NCBI GenBank assembly: GCA_028874175.1
Contig: JAPPLN010000037.1
Span: forward strand, 1-62,377
Source of the DNA: Chloroflexota bacterium
Lineage (GTDB): Bacteria > Chloroflexota > UBA11872
Length of the DNA stretch: 62,377 nt
Direction: 5' to 3'
Below the pieces are notes generated by a model, which saw nothing but the letters and a program-made list of their open reading frames with translations, made no database searches and was not told the origin of the DNA. Below, piece by piece: positions 52,145-61,192 of this stretch. Numbering within the stretch: position 1 is the stretch's first letter; every line of letters starts with the position of its first letter. The translations under genes and the position numbers were made by a program.

Positions 52145-53799
52145 CTCGCACCACCTGATCGAAGCAGCGACTCTATTTCGGCGTGCCCCCGCCGCCGCGC
52201 CCACTCCAGCGGCGTAGCCCAGGGCTCTCCAGCCAGGCTCGCATCGGCCCCTCGCGCCAGCAATAACTCAACCATGTCCGCCAGCCCGTTCCGAGCCGCC
52301 CAGCCCAGTGGTGTCGAACGATACTCCTCGTCCACTGCATTGATGTCCGCGCCAAACTCCAGGAACAGATCCAGCAGCTCATGCCGGTTCGCGTCCGGTC
52401 GGCCGCGCCCACCGCGGCTGCAGATGTCATGCAGCGGCGTCACCCGCTGCCAGTTGGGCAGATTCGGGTTCATGCCGTGCACCAGCAGCACGCGCGTCAT
52501 ATCGGGCGTGTTCCACAAGTAGGTCCGGCAGCCGGTCACGACATCGGGTACGCGCGCACCTCGGTCCAGCAGCGGCTGCAGCAGGTCGCGCCGCTTGAAT
52601 GAGACGGCCATCGTGAAGATCCCGCCGCATCCGTGCGTACTCACGGCTACCGGGTTCTCGTCCGCCATCGCCAGCACCGCCGCGTCATTGCCGTCTAACA
52701 GCTGCAAGCTCGCGTCCAAGCACCCGCCGCGCGACTCAAACATGCGTCGCAATTCCGGTTCCTTCGCCATCCACGCTGCCGTACCCGAGGACTCAATGAC
52801 GGCGTTGGGGTCCGCACCCGCCTCCAGCAGCATCCGGGAGATTCCGCTATCCCCGCGTTGTGCCGCGTGCCAAAGGGCCGTCCCCTGCGGAGCGTCGCGC
52901 CCCTCGCGCAGGTTCGGATCGACCCCGTGCGCAAGCAGTGTGCGGACCACGCCCATGTGCCCTCGCCGCGCCGCCTCCCCCATCGGCCGCCCGGCCTCAT
53001 CGCCAAGCGCGCGCACGGCATCGGGGTCCGAGTCCAGGATTCGCCCCACCTCGTCTTCGTCGCCCATCGCCGCCGCCACTTCGATCGTCAATGCGGCCCC
53101 ACCGGCCAGCAACTTCCGAACCATGTCGAAGTCATTGCGCTTCAGTGCCAGGTCGATCGGCCGCTGGCCCGCCGGGCGGTACCAGGCGTCTGGCCGGTTC
53201 CCTCCGCCGCCGGCCTGAATGGCATCAGGCGGCGCGCCGAGCTCGAGGAGCAGCATTGCGCATTCACTCTGCCCGGCTTCGACAGCCCGATGCAGCGGGG
53301 AGAAACCCTCGTCATCCCCGCGGTCCAATAGCGATCGGTTGCCGCTAATCAGGGCTCGCAACCGATCCGGGTCCCCTGCCGTGGCGGCCGTGTGCACGTC
53401 GTGTGGCTCGCTTCCGAGACCCACCGCCGCCCGCGCGTCCTCGATAATTCGGGCGACGCCCTCGTGTCCGCGGTCGCGTGCGACCGTGGCCAGCGGCTCG
53501 TGGGCGTAACGGCGGTAGCTCGGGTCTGCGCCCAGTTCCAGCAGTGCCCGCACAACGTCTGCGTGCCCCTCGCGCACCGCGAAGTGCAGCGGCTGCGTAT
53601 ACCAGTACTCCGCACGCACCAGGTTCGGCTCGCGTCCGGCCAAGTCCTGCACGCGGTTGACGTCGCCCTCTAGCGCGGCGCGGAGCATCGACCAGATATC
53701 GCCCGGCTCACAGCCCCACGATCCCGGGTTGTCGCGCCAGAGCGAATCGGTCGATGGCGGCGCGATGAGCCTCACAGCCCGCTCCCCCGAACCACTCAT
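52141..53799 (-). CDS. Ankyrin-repeat protein
   Basis: The 552-aa protein is built of about twelve ankyrin repeats over nearly its whole length (examples: TQPLHFAVREGHADVVRALLELGADPS, FSPLHRAVEAGQSECAMLLLELGAPPD, GTALWHAAQRGDSGISRMLLEAGADPN, STPLGWAARNGLADMVELLLARGADAS). No signal peptide, TM helix or enzymatic domain is seen, so it is probably cytosolic and protein-binding. Host-associated bacteria often carry such genes. Its stop overlaps that of the convergent mlrC-like gene. Confidence 0.9.
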   Translation of the reverse strand: MSGSGERAVRLIAPPSTDSLWRDNPGSWGCEPGDIWSMLRAALEGDVNRVQDLAGREPNLVRAEYWYTQPLHFAVREGHADVVRALLELGADPSYRRYAHEPLATVARDRGHEGVARIIEDARAAVGLGSEPHDVHTAATAGDPDRLRALISGNRSLLDRGDDEGFSPLHRAVEAGQSECAMLLLELGAPPDAIQAGGGGNRPDAWYRPAGQRPIDLALKRNDFDMVRKLLAGGAALTIEVAAAMGDEDEVGRILDSDPDAVRALGDEAGRPMGEAARRGHMGVVRTLLAHGVDPNLREGRDAPQGTALWHAAQRGDSGISRMLLEAGADPNAVIESSGTAAWMAKEPELRRMFESRGGCLDASLQLLDGNDAAVLAMADENPVAVSTHGCGGIFTMAVSFKRRDLLQPLLDRGARVPDVVTGCRTYLWNTPDMTRVLLVHGMNPNLPNWQRVTPLHDICSRGGRGRPDANRHELLDLFLEFGADINAVDEEYRSTPLGWAARNGLADMVELLLARGADASLAGEPWATPLEWARRRGHAEIESLLRSGGAS

Positions 53800-53826
53800 G
53801 TCGAATCCTGGTTCACAGTAGCCGAC

Positions 53827-54594
53827 CTAGAACGGCAGGAACGCGCGTCCCCCGCCGTCCACCGTAATCGCACTCCCGGTCACATAGCGGCACTCGTCAC
53901 TGGCCAAATACACGGCCGCTGCCGCCACGTCTTCGGGCATGCCATAGGCGCCCTGCGGTAACACACGTTCCCGCTTCGCCCGGATTTCGGGGTCGCGAGC
54001 CCGAACCTCCGAGCGCTCGACTCGAATTGGTCCCGGTGCGATCAGGTTCACCGCAATGCCGTACCGCGCCAGGTCCACCGCCATCGCCCGCGTCAGCAGC
54101 CATAGCCCGCCCTTGCTGGCCGCATAGGGCGAGGCATTGGCCTCGGACGCAAACGAATCCACCGACCCCGTGTTGACGATCCGGCCCTCGATGCCCGCGT
54201 CCACCATGTGGCGGGCCACCGCCTGCGCCACCACAAACGCTCCGGTCAGATTCGTATCGATGTAGCTTTGCCAGTCCGCCAGCGCCACCTCCAGGAACGG
54301 ACCCACCTGACCTGTTCGCGCAGCGTTATTCATCAGGATGTCCAGTGACCCAACCCGCTCTAGCGCTTCGTCCACAATCGCCGCCGCGCTCGCCGGCGTA
54401 CCCACGTCGCCTCGGAACCAGGAGACCGTCCCGCCGTCCCCCTCGATTCCGTCAGCGGTGGCTTCCAGCAGGCCCACGTCTCGCTGGGTCAGGATCACGT
54501 GCGCCCCTTCGGCGGCAAACCGACGAGCGATTCCGGCGCCAATGCCGCGACCGCCGCCCGTAATCAGCGCGCGCTTGCCTTCAAGTCGTCCCAT
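53827..54594 (-). CDS. Short-chain dehydrogenase/reductase (SDR)
   Basis: This 255-aa SDR has TGGGRGIGAGIA, NNAAR (NNAG-like with Ala), Ser in VNTGSVDSFASEA, YAASK catalytic pair, and ends GGGRAFLPF. Arg-Asp after strand 2 (LTQRDV) makes NADP plausible. Substrate unknown. It is 27 nt upstream of the ankyrin gene on the same strand; divergent from the sugar-dehydrogenase-like lipoprotein. Confidence 0.88.
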   Translation of the reverse strand: MGRLEGKRALITGGGRGIGAGIARRFAAEGAHVILTQRDVGLLEATADGIEGDGGTVSWFRGDVGTPASAAAIVDEALERVGSLDILMNNAARTGQVGPFLEVALADWQSYIDTNLTGAFVVAQAVARHMVDAGIEGRIVNTGSVDSFASEANASPYAASKGGLWLLTRAMAVDLARYGIAVNLIAPGPIRVERSEVRARDPEIRAKRERVLPQGAYGMPEDVAAAAVYLASDECRYVTGSAITVDGGGRAFLPF

Positions 54595-54718
54595 CGGCCG
54601 CTCCCCGCCAATACTTCACGCCCGCCGAGTGTGCGCTGCGCTGTTCGCTCGTTCAATCCTGCCGACCCGGCAACGCATCTCACGGTACAGATGTGTCCTG
54701 TGCCGTAAGGTTGACCCT

Positions 54719-56272
54719 ATGCGACGAACGCTCGCCGCCCTCGCGGTAATTCTCCTGGCCGCTGCCTGCGAGCCGGCGTCGTCACCCGCGATTGAGCGGC
54801 AACCGGCGCCCTCAACGCCGCCTCCCGCCGTCGTGTCGTTGCCCGGCCAGGCTGCGGCGCCCGCAGCCGCTGATGATCAGGCACCAACGACCCAGGCTGC
54901 CGAGTCGACATCCAGTGCGCCGGTACCAGCAACGCCCCCCGCGCCCGTTCAGACCAGCCCTCAGGCAACGGCCGTGCCGACGCTCGTTGTACCAGCCCCA
55001 ACGCCCACGGCTACGGTTGAACCGACACCAACGGCCGGTGTCGAGGTCGCGTCAGCGCCAACTGCCGCGGAGTCACCGGTCCCGCCTTCGACGCCCGAGC
55101 CGACGCCAGACCCTACGCCGGCGCCAACCCCAGTCCCCACGCCCGACGTTGTGGCGATTCCCCGGTCAGCCCTTCCCAGCGACCTGCGTATTGACGCCCA
55201 GGTTGTAGCCACGGGGTTCGACCGCCCCATCTTCGTCGGCCACGCGGGCGACGCCAGCGGTCGGCTGTTCGTCGTCGAGAAGCGCGGACGGATCCTGGTC
55301 GTACAGAACGGCCAGGTCCGCAACGATCCCTTCCTCGACATCACTGACCGCGTGCGGTCCGAGGCCTATGAGCAGGGCCTCTTCAGCGTCGCCTTCCACC
55401 CCGGCTATCCCACGAACGGCCGCATCTTCGTGGACTACACCGACCACAACGGCGACACCGTCGTCTCCGAATTCGCCGCCGACCCCGGGCAGGCCCGGGC
55501 CGATCCCCAGTCCGAACGCGTCCTCCTGCAAATCGAGCAGCCCTACCAGAACCACAACGGCGGCATGATTGCCTTCGGCCCGCAGGACGGCTACCTCTAT
55601 ATCTCGGCGGGCGACGGCGGTTCCGGCGGCGATCCCCTGGGACATGGTCAGAACGCCGGCACATTGCTCGGCTCGCTACTGAGAATCGACATCAATACCG
55701 ACACCGGCTACGCGGTTCCGGTCGAAAACCCGTTCATCAACCAGCCCGACAAGCGTTCCGAAATCTTTGCCTACGGCCTACGCAACGTCTGGCGCTTCTC
55801 CTTCGACCGGGTCACCGGCGACCTGTGGCTTGCCGACGTTGGTCAGAACGACCTTGAAGAGGTCCACCTGGCCCTGGCGCCGCTACGCGGCGGCCTCAAC
55901 TTTGGCTGGAACATCATGGAAGGCAGCGCCTGCTACCCGCCAGTCGTGACGGGCTGTGCAACCGAGGGCTTGCAGATTCCAATCGCGGAGTACGGACGCG
56001 ACTTCGGCTGCTCAATTACCGGCGGTTACGTCTACCGTGGCCAGGCCTTCCCAGCGCTCTCCGGCGCCTACATCTTCGGCGACTACTGCAGCGGCCGCGT
56101 CTGGACGCTCCACCTCGACGATCAGGGCGCCTGGCAGATGGTCCAGCGAGCCGACTTCGACTTCCTGATCCCTACGTTTGGCGAAGGCGGTGACGGCGAG
56201 CTGTACGTCACCGACGACAACGGCGGCCGCTTGCTGCGCCTGGTCGCTGTCAACGAACCGCCATCGGGCTAG
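54719..56272 (+). CDS. Glucose/sorbosone dehydrogenase-like lipoprotein
   Basis: The 517-residue product has a lipoprotein signal (LAALAVILLAAAC), a long Pro/Thr/Ala linker (about 20-150) and a six-bladed beta-propeller of the GSDH/soluble aldose dehydrogenase type (about 155-510). Typical segments are GFDRPIFVGHAGDASGRLFVVEKRGRI, NHNGGMIAFGPQDGYLYISAGDGG and RSEIFAYGLRNVWRFSFD. These enzymes use PQQ and oxidise sugars; whether this one binds PQQ is not shown, although the HNGG and GLRNxWR segments near its site are kept. Cell-surface location is expected. AAGG lies about 10 nt before ATG 54719. Confidence 0.87.
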   Translation: MRRTLAALAVILLAAACEPASSPAIERQPAPSTPPPAVVSLPGQAAAPAAADDQAPTTQAAESTSSAPVPATPPAPVQTSPQATAVPTLVVPAPTPTATVEPTPTAGVEVASAPTAAESPVPPSTPEPTPDPTPAPTPVPTPDVVAIPRSALPSDLRIDAQVVATGFDRPIFVGHAGDASGRLFVVEKRGRILVVQNGQVRNDPFLDITDRVRSEAYEQGLFSVAFHPGYPTNGRIFVDYTDHNGDTVVSEFAADPGQARADPQSERVLLQIEQPYQNHNGGMIAFGPQDGYLYISAGDGGSGGDPLGHGQNAGTLLGSLLRIDINTDTGYAVPVENPFINQPDKRSEIFAYGLRNVWRFSFDRVTGDLWLADVGQNDLEEVHLALAPLRGGLNFGWNIMEGSACYPPVVTGCATEGLQIPIAEYGRDFGCSITGGYVYRGQAFPALSGAYIFGDYCSGRVWTLHLDDQGAWQMVQRADFDFLIPTFGEGGDGELYVTDDNGGRLLRLVAVNEPPSG

Positions 56273-56333
56273 GCCATCCACCACCGGCCAGGGCGTCGCG
56301 GTACTGCGGGGTAGGCCTCGTTTTGGCTACGCG

Positions 56334-57146
56334 CTAGACGTCGAACACCTCGTCCGACACCGTCCCCGGAATCCGCTTCCCGCGGACGTGCGTGTAGCCC
56401 CGCACCGTCGGTGCGCCCGGAATTTCCTTGTCGTTAATCGAGTTCGACCGCATGTAGTGCGTGGCGAAGCCGCGCCGCCGTGTGTCCGTCTCGTTCGGCC
56501 CGCTGGCGTGGTACGTCAGGCTGTGGTGAAAACTCACACTGCCGGGCCGCAGTGGCACCGGCACGGTCGGGTAATCACCCCCGAACTGCCCTTCGATCGT
56601 CGGCCGCGACGTCGGCGAAATAATCGCCCAGCGGTGACTCCCCGGAACCATCCACAGGCAGCCGTTCTCGATCGTCACGTTGTCGATCGCCGTCCAGGCC
56701 GAAATCAGGTCCATCGGGAAGATGTTCTTGAACGACGCCGAGTCCTGGTGCCACTCCTTGGCCGACCCGTGCCGCGGCGGCTTCATGAAGAGCTGATCGC
56801 CGTAGAGCGTGATGTCGTCCGTGTCCATCAGGTCCGCGATCACGTCCACGATCTTGGGGTTGCGTGCGTGCGCCCGCAGCACCTCGTCCTCCGGAACGAT
56901 GTGCGCCAGTTTGCGCGTCGCCATCACGCGGTCGTCGACCTTGTCCTCGGCCTCGCGGAACGGCTGCTCCAGTTGGACGATGCCCTCGACGACGTGATCC
57001 GCCCGGCCGGACGCAATCAGGTCCGCCCGCTCGGCCAGGGCCGCGATCTCGTCGGCGTCCAGCAGGTCGTCGACGACCGTGAACCCGTCGCGCATGAACT
57101 GATCAACTTGTGCTTGCGTAAGCGTGCGAAGCGTGCTGACGGCCAT
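56334..57146 (-). CDS. Phytanoyl-CoA dioxygenase family protein
   Basis: This 270-aa Fe(II)/2-oxoglutarate oxygenase has the HxD motif in EWHQDSASFKNI and the distal His plus Arg in LTYHASGPNETDTRRRGFATHYM. PhyH-family enzymes hydroxylate acyl chains or small metabolites; many marine bacteria carry multiple copies of unknown substrate. Single gene, convergent with the sugar-dehydrogenase-like gene and divergent from a GNAT gene. Confidence 0.92.
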   Translation of the reverse strand: MAVSTLRTLTQAQVDQFMRDGFTVVDDLLDADEIAALAERADLIASGRADHVVEGIVQLEQPFREAEDKVDDRVMATRKLAHIVPEDEVLRAHARNPKIVDVIADLMDTDDITLYGDQLFMKPPRHGSAKEWHQDSASFKNIFPMDLISAWTAIDNVTIENGCLWMVPGSHRWAIISPTSRPTIEGQFGGDYPTVPVPLRPGSVSFHHSLTYHASGPNETDTRRRGFATHYMRSNSINDKEIPGAPTVRGYTHVRGKRIPGTVSDEVFDV

Positions 57147-57369
57147 GTCAAGCCTCCAAGCCAGCGGAAGGAACGTACGGTTCAGTACCGAAAGAATATA
57201 CGACCAGGCGGTTCGCGCGCCTGAATCTTCGGCGAAATCAGTTGGATCGCGACGGGCCCGACGCAGTTGTTCACCTCATCGGCGTGGCCGGCCGCTCGGC
57301 GTCCTGGGATCTGGTTTGCACAACTTCAGGAACGTGCACCCTTTCGCCTGGGCTACAGTCGCAGCATTG

Positions 57370-57948
57370 ATGCATCACGCAATAGCCGCTCACGCGAAAC
57401 CTCCCGCGACCTGGGCGATTCGCGCGGCAGCCCCTGACGACGCCGAGGCCATCGAGACGCTGCGCGTGAGCGTCTGGAAGCAGGTCTACCGCGGCCTGCT
57501 GCCGGACGACTATCTCGACTGGCTCACCGTCAACCCGGAACACGTCGGACGGTTTCGAGAAGCTCTGCAGAGCACCGCGTCTTGGCGGTTCATGGTCGCC
57601 GAGGCCAACGGCCAGCTCATCGGCTACGGCGGCGTCGGCCCTGTCAACGACCACGACTTCCCACCCGCAAGCCCCGGCGCGGGCGAACTCCGCACCCTCA
57701 ACGTGGCGCTCCCCTGGCAGCGCCGCGGTGTTGGCCGCGCGTTGCTTGCCCACCTGACCGACGCCTTGCGGGACTTGGGCTGCGACTCGGCAATCCTCTG
57801 GACCTTCCGCGACAACCCCGCCGCCCGCGCCTTCTACGAAACCAACGGCTGGACGTTTGACCGCTTTGGCGATTTTGATCTCCACGGTCCTCGACCAATG
57901 TCAACGCCGGCCGTTCGTTACGTCCGTAATCTGAATGCAACGCCATGA
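57370..57948 (+). CDS. GNAT family N-acetyltransferase, first of three related copies
   Basis: This 192-residue acetyltransferase has IRAAAPDDAEAIETLRVSVWKQVYRGLLPDDYLD and motif A LNVALPWQRRGVGRALLAHLTDALRDLG, then FYETNGWTFD. It shares layout and wording (AAPDDAEAIE, W-K-x-x-YRG) with the genes at 59030 and 59569, so they are paralogues. Its stop overlaps the next gene's start (ATGA). Substrate unknown; antibiotic or peptide N-acetylation is typical of the group. Confidence 0.87.
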   Translation: MHHAIAAHAKPPATWAIRAAAPDDAEAIETLRVSVWKQVYRGLLPDDYLDWLTVNPEHVGRFREALQSTASWRFMVAEANGQLIGYGGVGPVNDHDFPPASPGAGELRTLNVALPWQRRGVGRALLAHLTDALRDLGCDSAILWTFRDNPAARAFYETNGWTFDRFGDFDLHGPRPMSTPAVRYVRNLNATP

Positions 57949-59006
57949 TCCACCTGCCGAATCACACCTCTCGCGCATTCACTCGACGCGCCTGGGCCGT
58001 AGTCGCGCTCGTGTTAATGCAGACCCTGGCCGCATGCGGACCGCCGGCACACCAAGACCCACTGTCGGCGGCCTGTACGTCCGACGGACGGCAGCTTCGT
58101 TTGGGCTTCTACGCCTTCTTCGAGCCCGTCAGCTATAGCGCCGATCCCGACCCGGGCGCTCCGGGATTCGGGCAGCATCGTGGCTACGAAGCCGATCTGC
58201 TGACCGCCCTGGAATCCTTGGATGGCGCCGGGCTGTCCTTCATCCGCTACCCCATTCAGCCCTGGGACGACATCTGGCTGACACCTGCCGGTGACGGCAT
58301 AGACATGGTCGGCGGCGGTATCACCATCCTGGACTCGCGGACCCGCGACGCGACCGGTGCTCAGGTCGTCCGTTTCACGTCCGGACACATCACCTTTCGC
58401 CAGTCGCTCCTGGTGCGCGCCGGCCAGTCCGACCGATTTTCAAGCTACGACCGCCTGACCAGCCGGCACCGAGTCGGTGCCCTGGCCGGTACCACGGGAG
58501 AAGCGCGCCTCTTGGAACTGACGGGCCTGGTCGACTCGGCCGGGGTCTTGGCCGCCGGGACTCGGGTGCACACACGGTCGGGGATGGTGGTCGCGGACGG
58601 CAGCGCGGCCTACGTCATCACGGCGGCCAACGTTTCACCAGCTTTGGAGGGCCGCCAGCGCCTGGAGCCGCCGGCGCCGCACATGCCGCAGGTCGTCTAC
58701 CTGGGCGAAGAAAGCGGGGAAATGGAATTGCTGCAGGCGCTGCGCGACGGCCGTATTGACGCCCTGGCGCGTGGCGAGATTGGCAATCGTGACGCCGTGC
58801 ATGCGTCGGGCGACGCATTCGAAATCGCGGCGCTCGACACTGAGGTGGAGTACGGCGGTTTCGCGCTCGCCGAAGATGCAGGCGGACTGGCGGCCTGTAT
58901 CGATGCCAAGATCAATTGGCTGACCGACAACCGGCGCATCGGCTATGCCGAGTGGCGCAACGACCCCAGCGTCTTTCTGCGTCGCGCCGAAACCTGGCGC
59001 CCATAG
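57945..59006 (+). CDS. Family 3-type solute-binding lipoprotein
   Basis: The 353-aa lipoprotein (signal AVVALVLMQTLAAC, lipid Cys31) is a type II binding fold of the amino-acid-binding kind: LRLGFYAFFEPVSYS near the N terminus, GYEADLLTALESLDGAGL, and DMVGGGITILDSRTRDATGAQVVRFTSGHITFRQSLLV. No permease or ATPase gene is adjacent, so it is an orphan receptor or has a non-transport role. It starts at the ATG overlapping the GNAT stop and runs into the second GNAT gene after 23 nt. Confidence 0.82.
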   Translation: MIHLPNHTSRAFTRRAWAVVALVLMQTLAACGPPAHQDPLSAACTSDGRQLRLGFYAFFEPVSYSADPDPGAPGFGQHRGYEADLLTALESLDGAGLSFIRYPIQPWDDIWLTPAGDGIDMVGGGITILDSRTRDATGAQVVRFTSGHITFRQSLLVRAGQSDRFSSYDRLTSRHRVGALAGTTGEARLLELTGLVDSAGVLAAGTRVHTRSGMVVADGSAAYVITAANVSPALEGRQRLEPPAPHMPQVVYLGEESGEMELLQALRDGRIDALARGEIGNRDAVHASGDAFEIAALDTEVEYGGFALAEDAGGLAACIDAKINWLTDNRRIGYAEWRNDPSVFLRRAETWRP

Positions 59007-59029
59007 GCCGCTGAGGGACGCCAAGAGCC

Positions 59030-59572
59030 GTGAGTACCAGCCCCACCGAGTCCTGGGCCGTGCGGCCCGCCGCCCCCGACGATGCCGAGGCCATCGAGAG
59101 CGTCCGCATCGCCACCTGGAAAGCCTGCTACCGCGGGATCGTTCCAGACGCCCATCTCAACGCACTCAGCGTCCAATCGTCCAGAGTGATCCGGCTTCGA
59201 ACGGGCATTGAACGCGCCGAGGTGGGCGGGAGCCTCGTAGCCGTCGCCGGCTCCCGGATCATCGGCATGGGCTTCGCCGGACCGCCCGAAGACGATCAGT
59301 TACCTGAGGGAACGGGCGAGGTTTTTGCTGTCTACGTGCTCTCCGAATGGCAGGGCCGTGGCGTCGGCCGGGCACTGCTTGAGCGCCTGACCTCCGGCCT
59401 TCGCGCCCTCGGCTACCGCAGCGCCGTCCTCTGGACCCTCCGCGACCGCCTTCCGACCCGCCGCTTCTACGAAGCCAATGGCTGGGAGTTGGACGGCGCG
59501 GAAGACAGCCTCGACCTGCAGGGACCTGTGCACCTGGTTCGCTACGCACGCAACCTGAGCGAATCAGCGTGA
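59030..59572 (+). CDS. GNAT family N-acetyltransferase, second of three related copies
   Basis: This 180-residue protein has VRPAAPDDAEAIESVRIATWKACYRGIVPDAHLNAL and motif A VYVLSEWQGRGVGRALLERLTSGLRALGY, then FYEANGWELDGAEDSLDLQGPVHLVRYARNL. Close paralogue of the next gene: the C termini are nearly superimposable. GTG start at 59030. The stop overlaps the next GTG. Confidence 0.87.
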   Translation: MSTSPTESWAVRPAAPDDAEAIESVRIATWKACYRGIVPDAHLNALSVQSSRVIRLRTGIERAEVGGSLVAVAGSRIIGMGFAGPPEDDQLPEGTGEVFAVYVLSEWQGRGVGRALLERLTSGLRALGYRSAVLWTLRDRLPTRRFYEANGWELDGAEDSLDLQGPVHLVRYARNLSESA

Positions 59573-60105
59573 ACCGCCCGCGGCCCTGGACGGTCCGTCC
59601 CGCCACCCTCGACGACGTCGAGGCCTTCGAGGCCGTCCGCATTGCCACCTGGAAAGCCTGCTTCCGCGGCATCGTCTCGGACCAGTTCCTCGACGGTCTC
59701 ACGCTCCCGACTCACCGCATCCAGCGCTGCCGCAACACCATCCGGGACGTCGAACGCTCGTCGGTGATGGTGGCCTGCGCCGGCGACGACATCGTCGGAA
59801 TGGGCTTAGCCGAGCCGGCGCGTGATGAGGACTTGGCGGCCGACGTGGGTGAGATCCGCGCGCTCTATGTCCATCCTGACTGGCAAGGTCGCGGCGTGGG
59901 ACGGGCGCTGCTCGCCTCCCTGACAGCGGCACTCGGCGCCTGTGGCTATCGCGCCGCCGTCCTCTGGGCTATGCGTGATCTGCCGCCGACCCGCCGGTTC
60001 TACGAGGCCAACGGCTGGGCCCTTGACGGCGCCGAAGACACCCACGACTGGCACGGGCCGGTCCCCCTCGTGCGCTACGCCCGCGACCTGACCGCCTCCG
60101 CGTGA
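59569..60105 (+). CDS. GNAT family N-acetyltransferase, third of three related copies
   Basis: The 178-aa protein has VRPATLDDVEAFEAVRIATWKACFRGIVSDQFLDGL and motif A LYVHPDWQGRGVGRALLASLTAALGACGY, then FYEANGWALDGAEDTHDWHGPVPLVRYARDL. It starts at GTG 59569 inside the preceding stop (GTGA) and overlaps tag in the same way. Confidence 0.87.
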   Translation: MNRPRPWTVRPATLDDVEAFEAVRIATWKACFRGIVSDQFLDGLTLPTHRIQRCRNTIRDVERSSVMVACAGDDIVGMGLAEPARDEDLAADVGEIRALYVHPDWQGRGVGRALLASLTAALGACGYRAAVLWAMRDLPPTRRFYEANGWALDGAEDTHDWHGPVPLVRYARDLTASA

Positions 60106-60665
60106 ACCGTTCCCGCTGTCCCTGGGCCGGCGACGACCCGCTGATGCAGGCCTACCACGACCACGAGTGGGGCGTCCCCCTCCACGACGACCGCGCCCTC
60201 TTCGAACTCCTGACGCTCGAGGGCGCTCAGGCCGGCCTTTCCTGGCGCACCGTCCTGCACCGCCGCCAGGGCTATCGCGAGGTGTTCGACGGCTTCGACC
60301 TCGAGCGCGTCGCCGCCTACACCTCCGCCGACATCGAAGCCCGCCGCGCCGACCCCCGCATCATCCGCAACCGCGCCAAGATCCAGTCCACCGTCGGCAA
60401 CGCTCAGGCGGCCCTGCGCGCCATCGACAAATTCGGCTCGCTCGACACGCTCATCTGGTCCTTCGTCGACGGCCGCCCGCTACGCAACGCCTTCCGAACC
60501 ATGGATGACATCCCCGCCGAAACCGACACGTCCCGCGCCCTGAGCCGCGACCTCAAACGCCGCGGCTTCAAGTTCGTCGGCCCCACCATCTGCTACGCCT
60601 TCATGCAGGCCGCCGGCCTCGTCAACGACCACCTTGTCACCTGCTTCCGTTACCGCGAGGTCTGA
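60102..60665 (+). CDS. tag: DNA-3-methyladenine glycosylase I
   Basis: Tag removes 3-methyladenine from alkylated DNA. The 187-residue protein has the zinc-site residues in RCPWAG (Cys), YHDHEWGVPLHDD (His) and VNDHLVTC (His and Cys), and the helix-hairpin-helix region FEGFDLERVAAYT-like plus IIRNRAKIQSTVGNAQA. GTG 60102 overlaps the GNAT stop. Coupled with acetyltransferases it may belong to a detoxification or DNA-damage set. Confidence 0.94.
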   Translation: MNRSRCPWAGDDPLMQAYHDHEWGVPLHDDRALFELLTLEGAQAGLSWRTVLHRRQGYREVFDGFDLERVAAYTSADIEARRADPRIIRNRAKIQSTVGNAQAALRAIDKFGSLDTLIWSFVDGRPLRNAFRTMDDIPAETDTSRALSRDLKRRGFKFVGPTICYAFMQAAGLVNDHLVTCFRYREV

Positions 60666-60750
60666 CCAGGCCCCTGTCGAATCACCAGTTGTACGCTCTA
60701 CTTGGAAGAGCCTTCGAAGCCGCCGTGTCGACGGCGGAGGAACCTCGGCC

Positions 60751-61137
60751 ATGACCACCGAACCACTTTTCAAAGCCGCCCGCCCATATCAGGACGATGT
60801 TCTGGCGCTGCCCGTGGAGGATCTGGATCAAGCCTCCCAGTGGTACGCCAACGCCCTGGGCCTGACCGAGGTGGAACGTCGCAACGACCCAGTCCCAACC
60901 GTCATCATGCAGCGCGACGGCATCCGGATCGGCTTCGCCATCAACGGCGGCGACGCCAGCAACGACGGCGTCGCCATCCTCGTCACCGACATCGACCGCG
61001 CCCGCCGCGAACTCGAAGCCAGCGGCCTCTCGCCCGGCGAATCGCGCATCGACGACCACGGCGGCCAAAAGATGAGCGTCTTCTTCCTCGTCGCCCCCGA
61101 CGGCCTCTGCTTCTACTTCCACCAACCCATCGACTAG
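60751..61137 (+). CDS. VOC superfamily (glyoxalase/bleomycin-resistance fold) protein
   Basis: The 128-aa protein has one VOC module: VLALPVEDLDQASQWYANALGLTEVERRNDPVP, GIRIGFAINGGD, and VAPDGLCFYFHQPID, with likely metal ligands in the last Tyr-Phe-His strand. Substrate unknown. GGAGG about 11 nt upstream of ATG 60751. It follows tag by 85 nt. Confidence 0.83.
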   Translation: MTTEPLFKAARPYQDDVLALPVEDLDQASQWYANALGLTEVERRNDPVPTVIMQRDGIRIGFAINGGDASNDGVAILVTDIDRARRELEASGLSPGESRIDDHGGQKMSVFFLVAPDGLCFYFHQPID

Positions 61138-61192
61138 ACCGATTCAGTCCCGGCTACCGCGCAGATAGTCGGTACGTGAGTCGGCGGGTCAG

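Noticed and set aside
54338-54718. Upstream extension of the sugar-dehydrogenase-like frame
   Set aside because: It is antisense to the SDR gene; the lipoprotein signal starts at ATG 54719.
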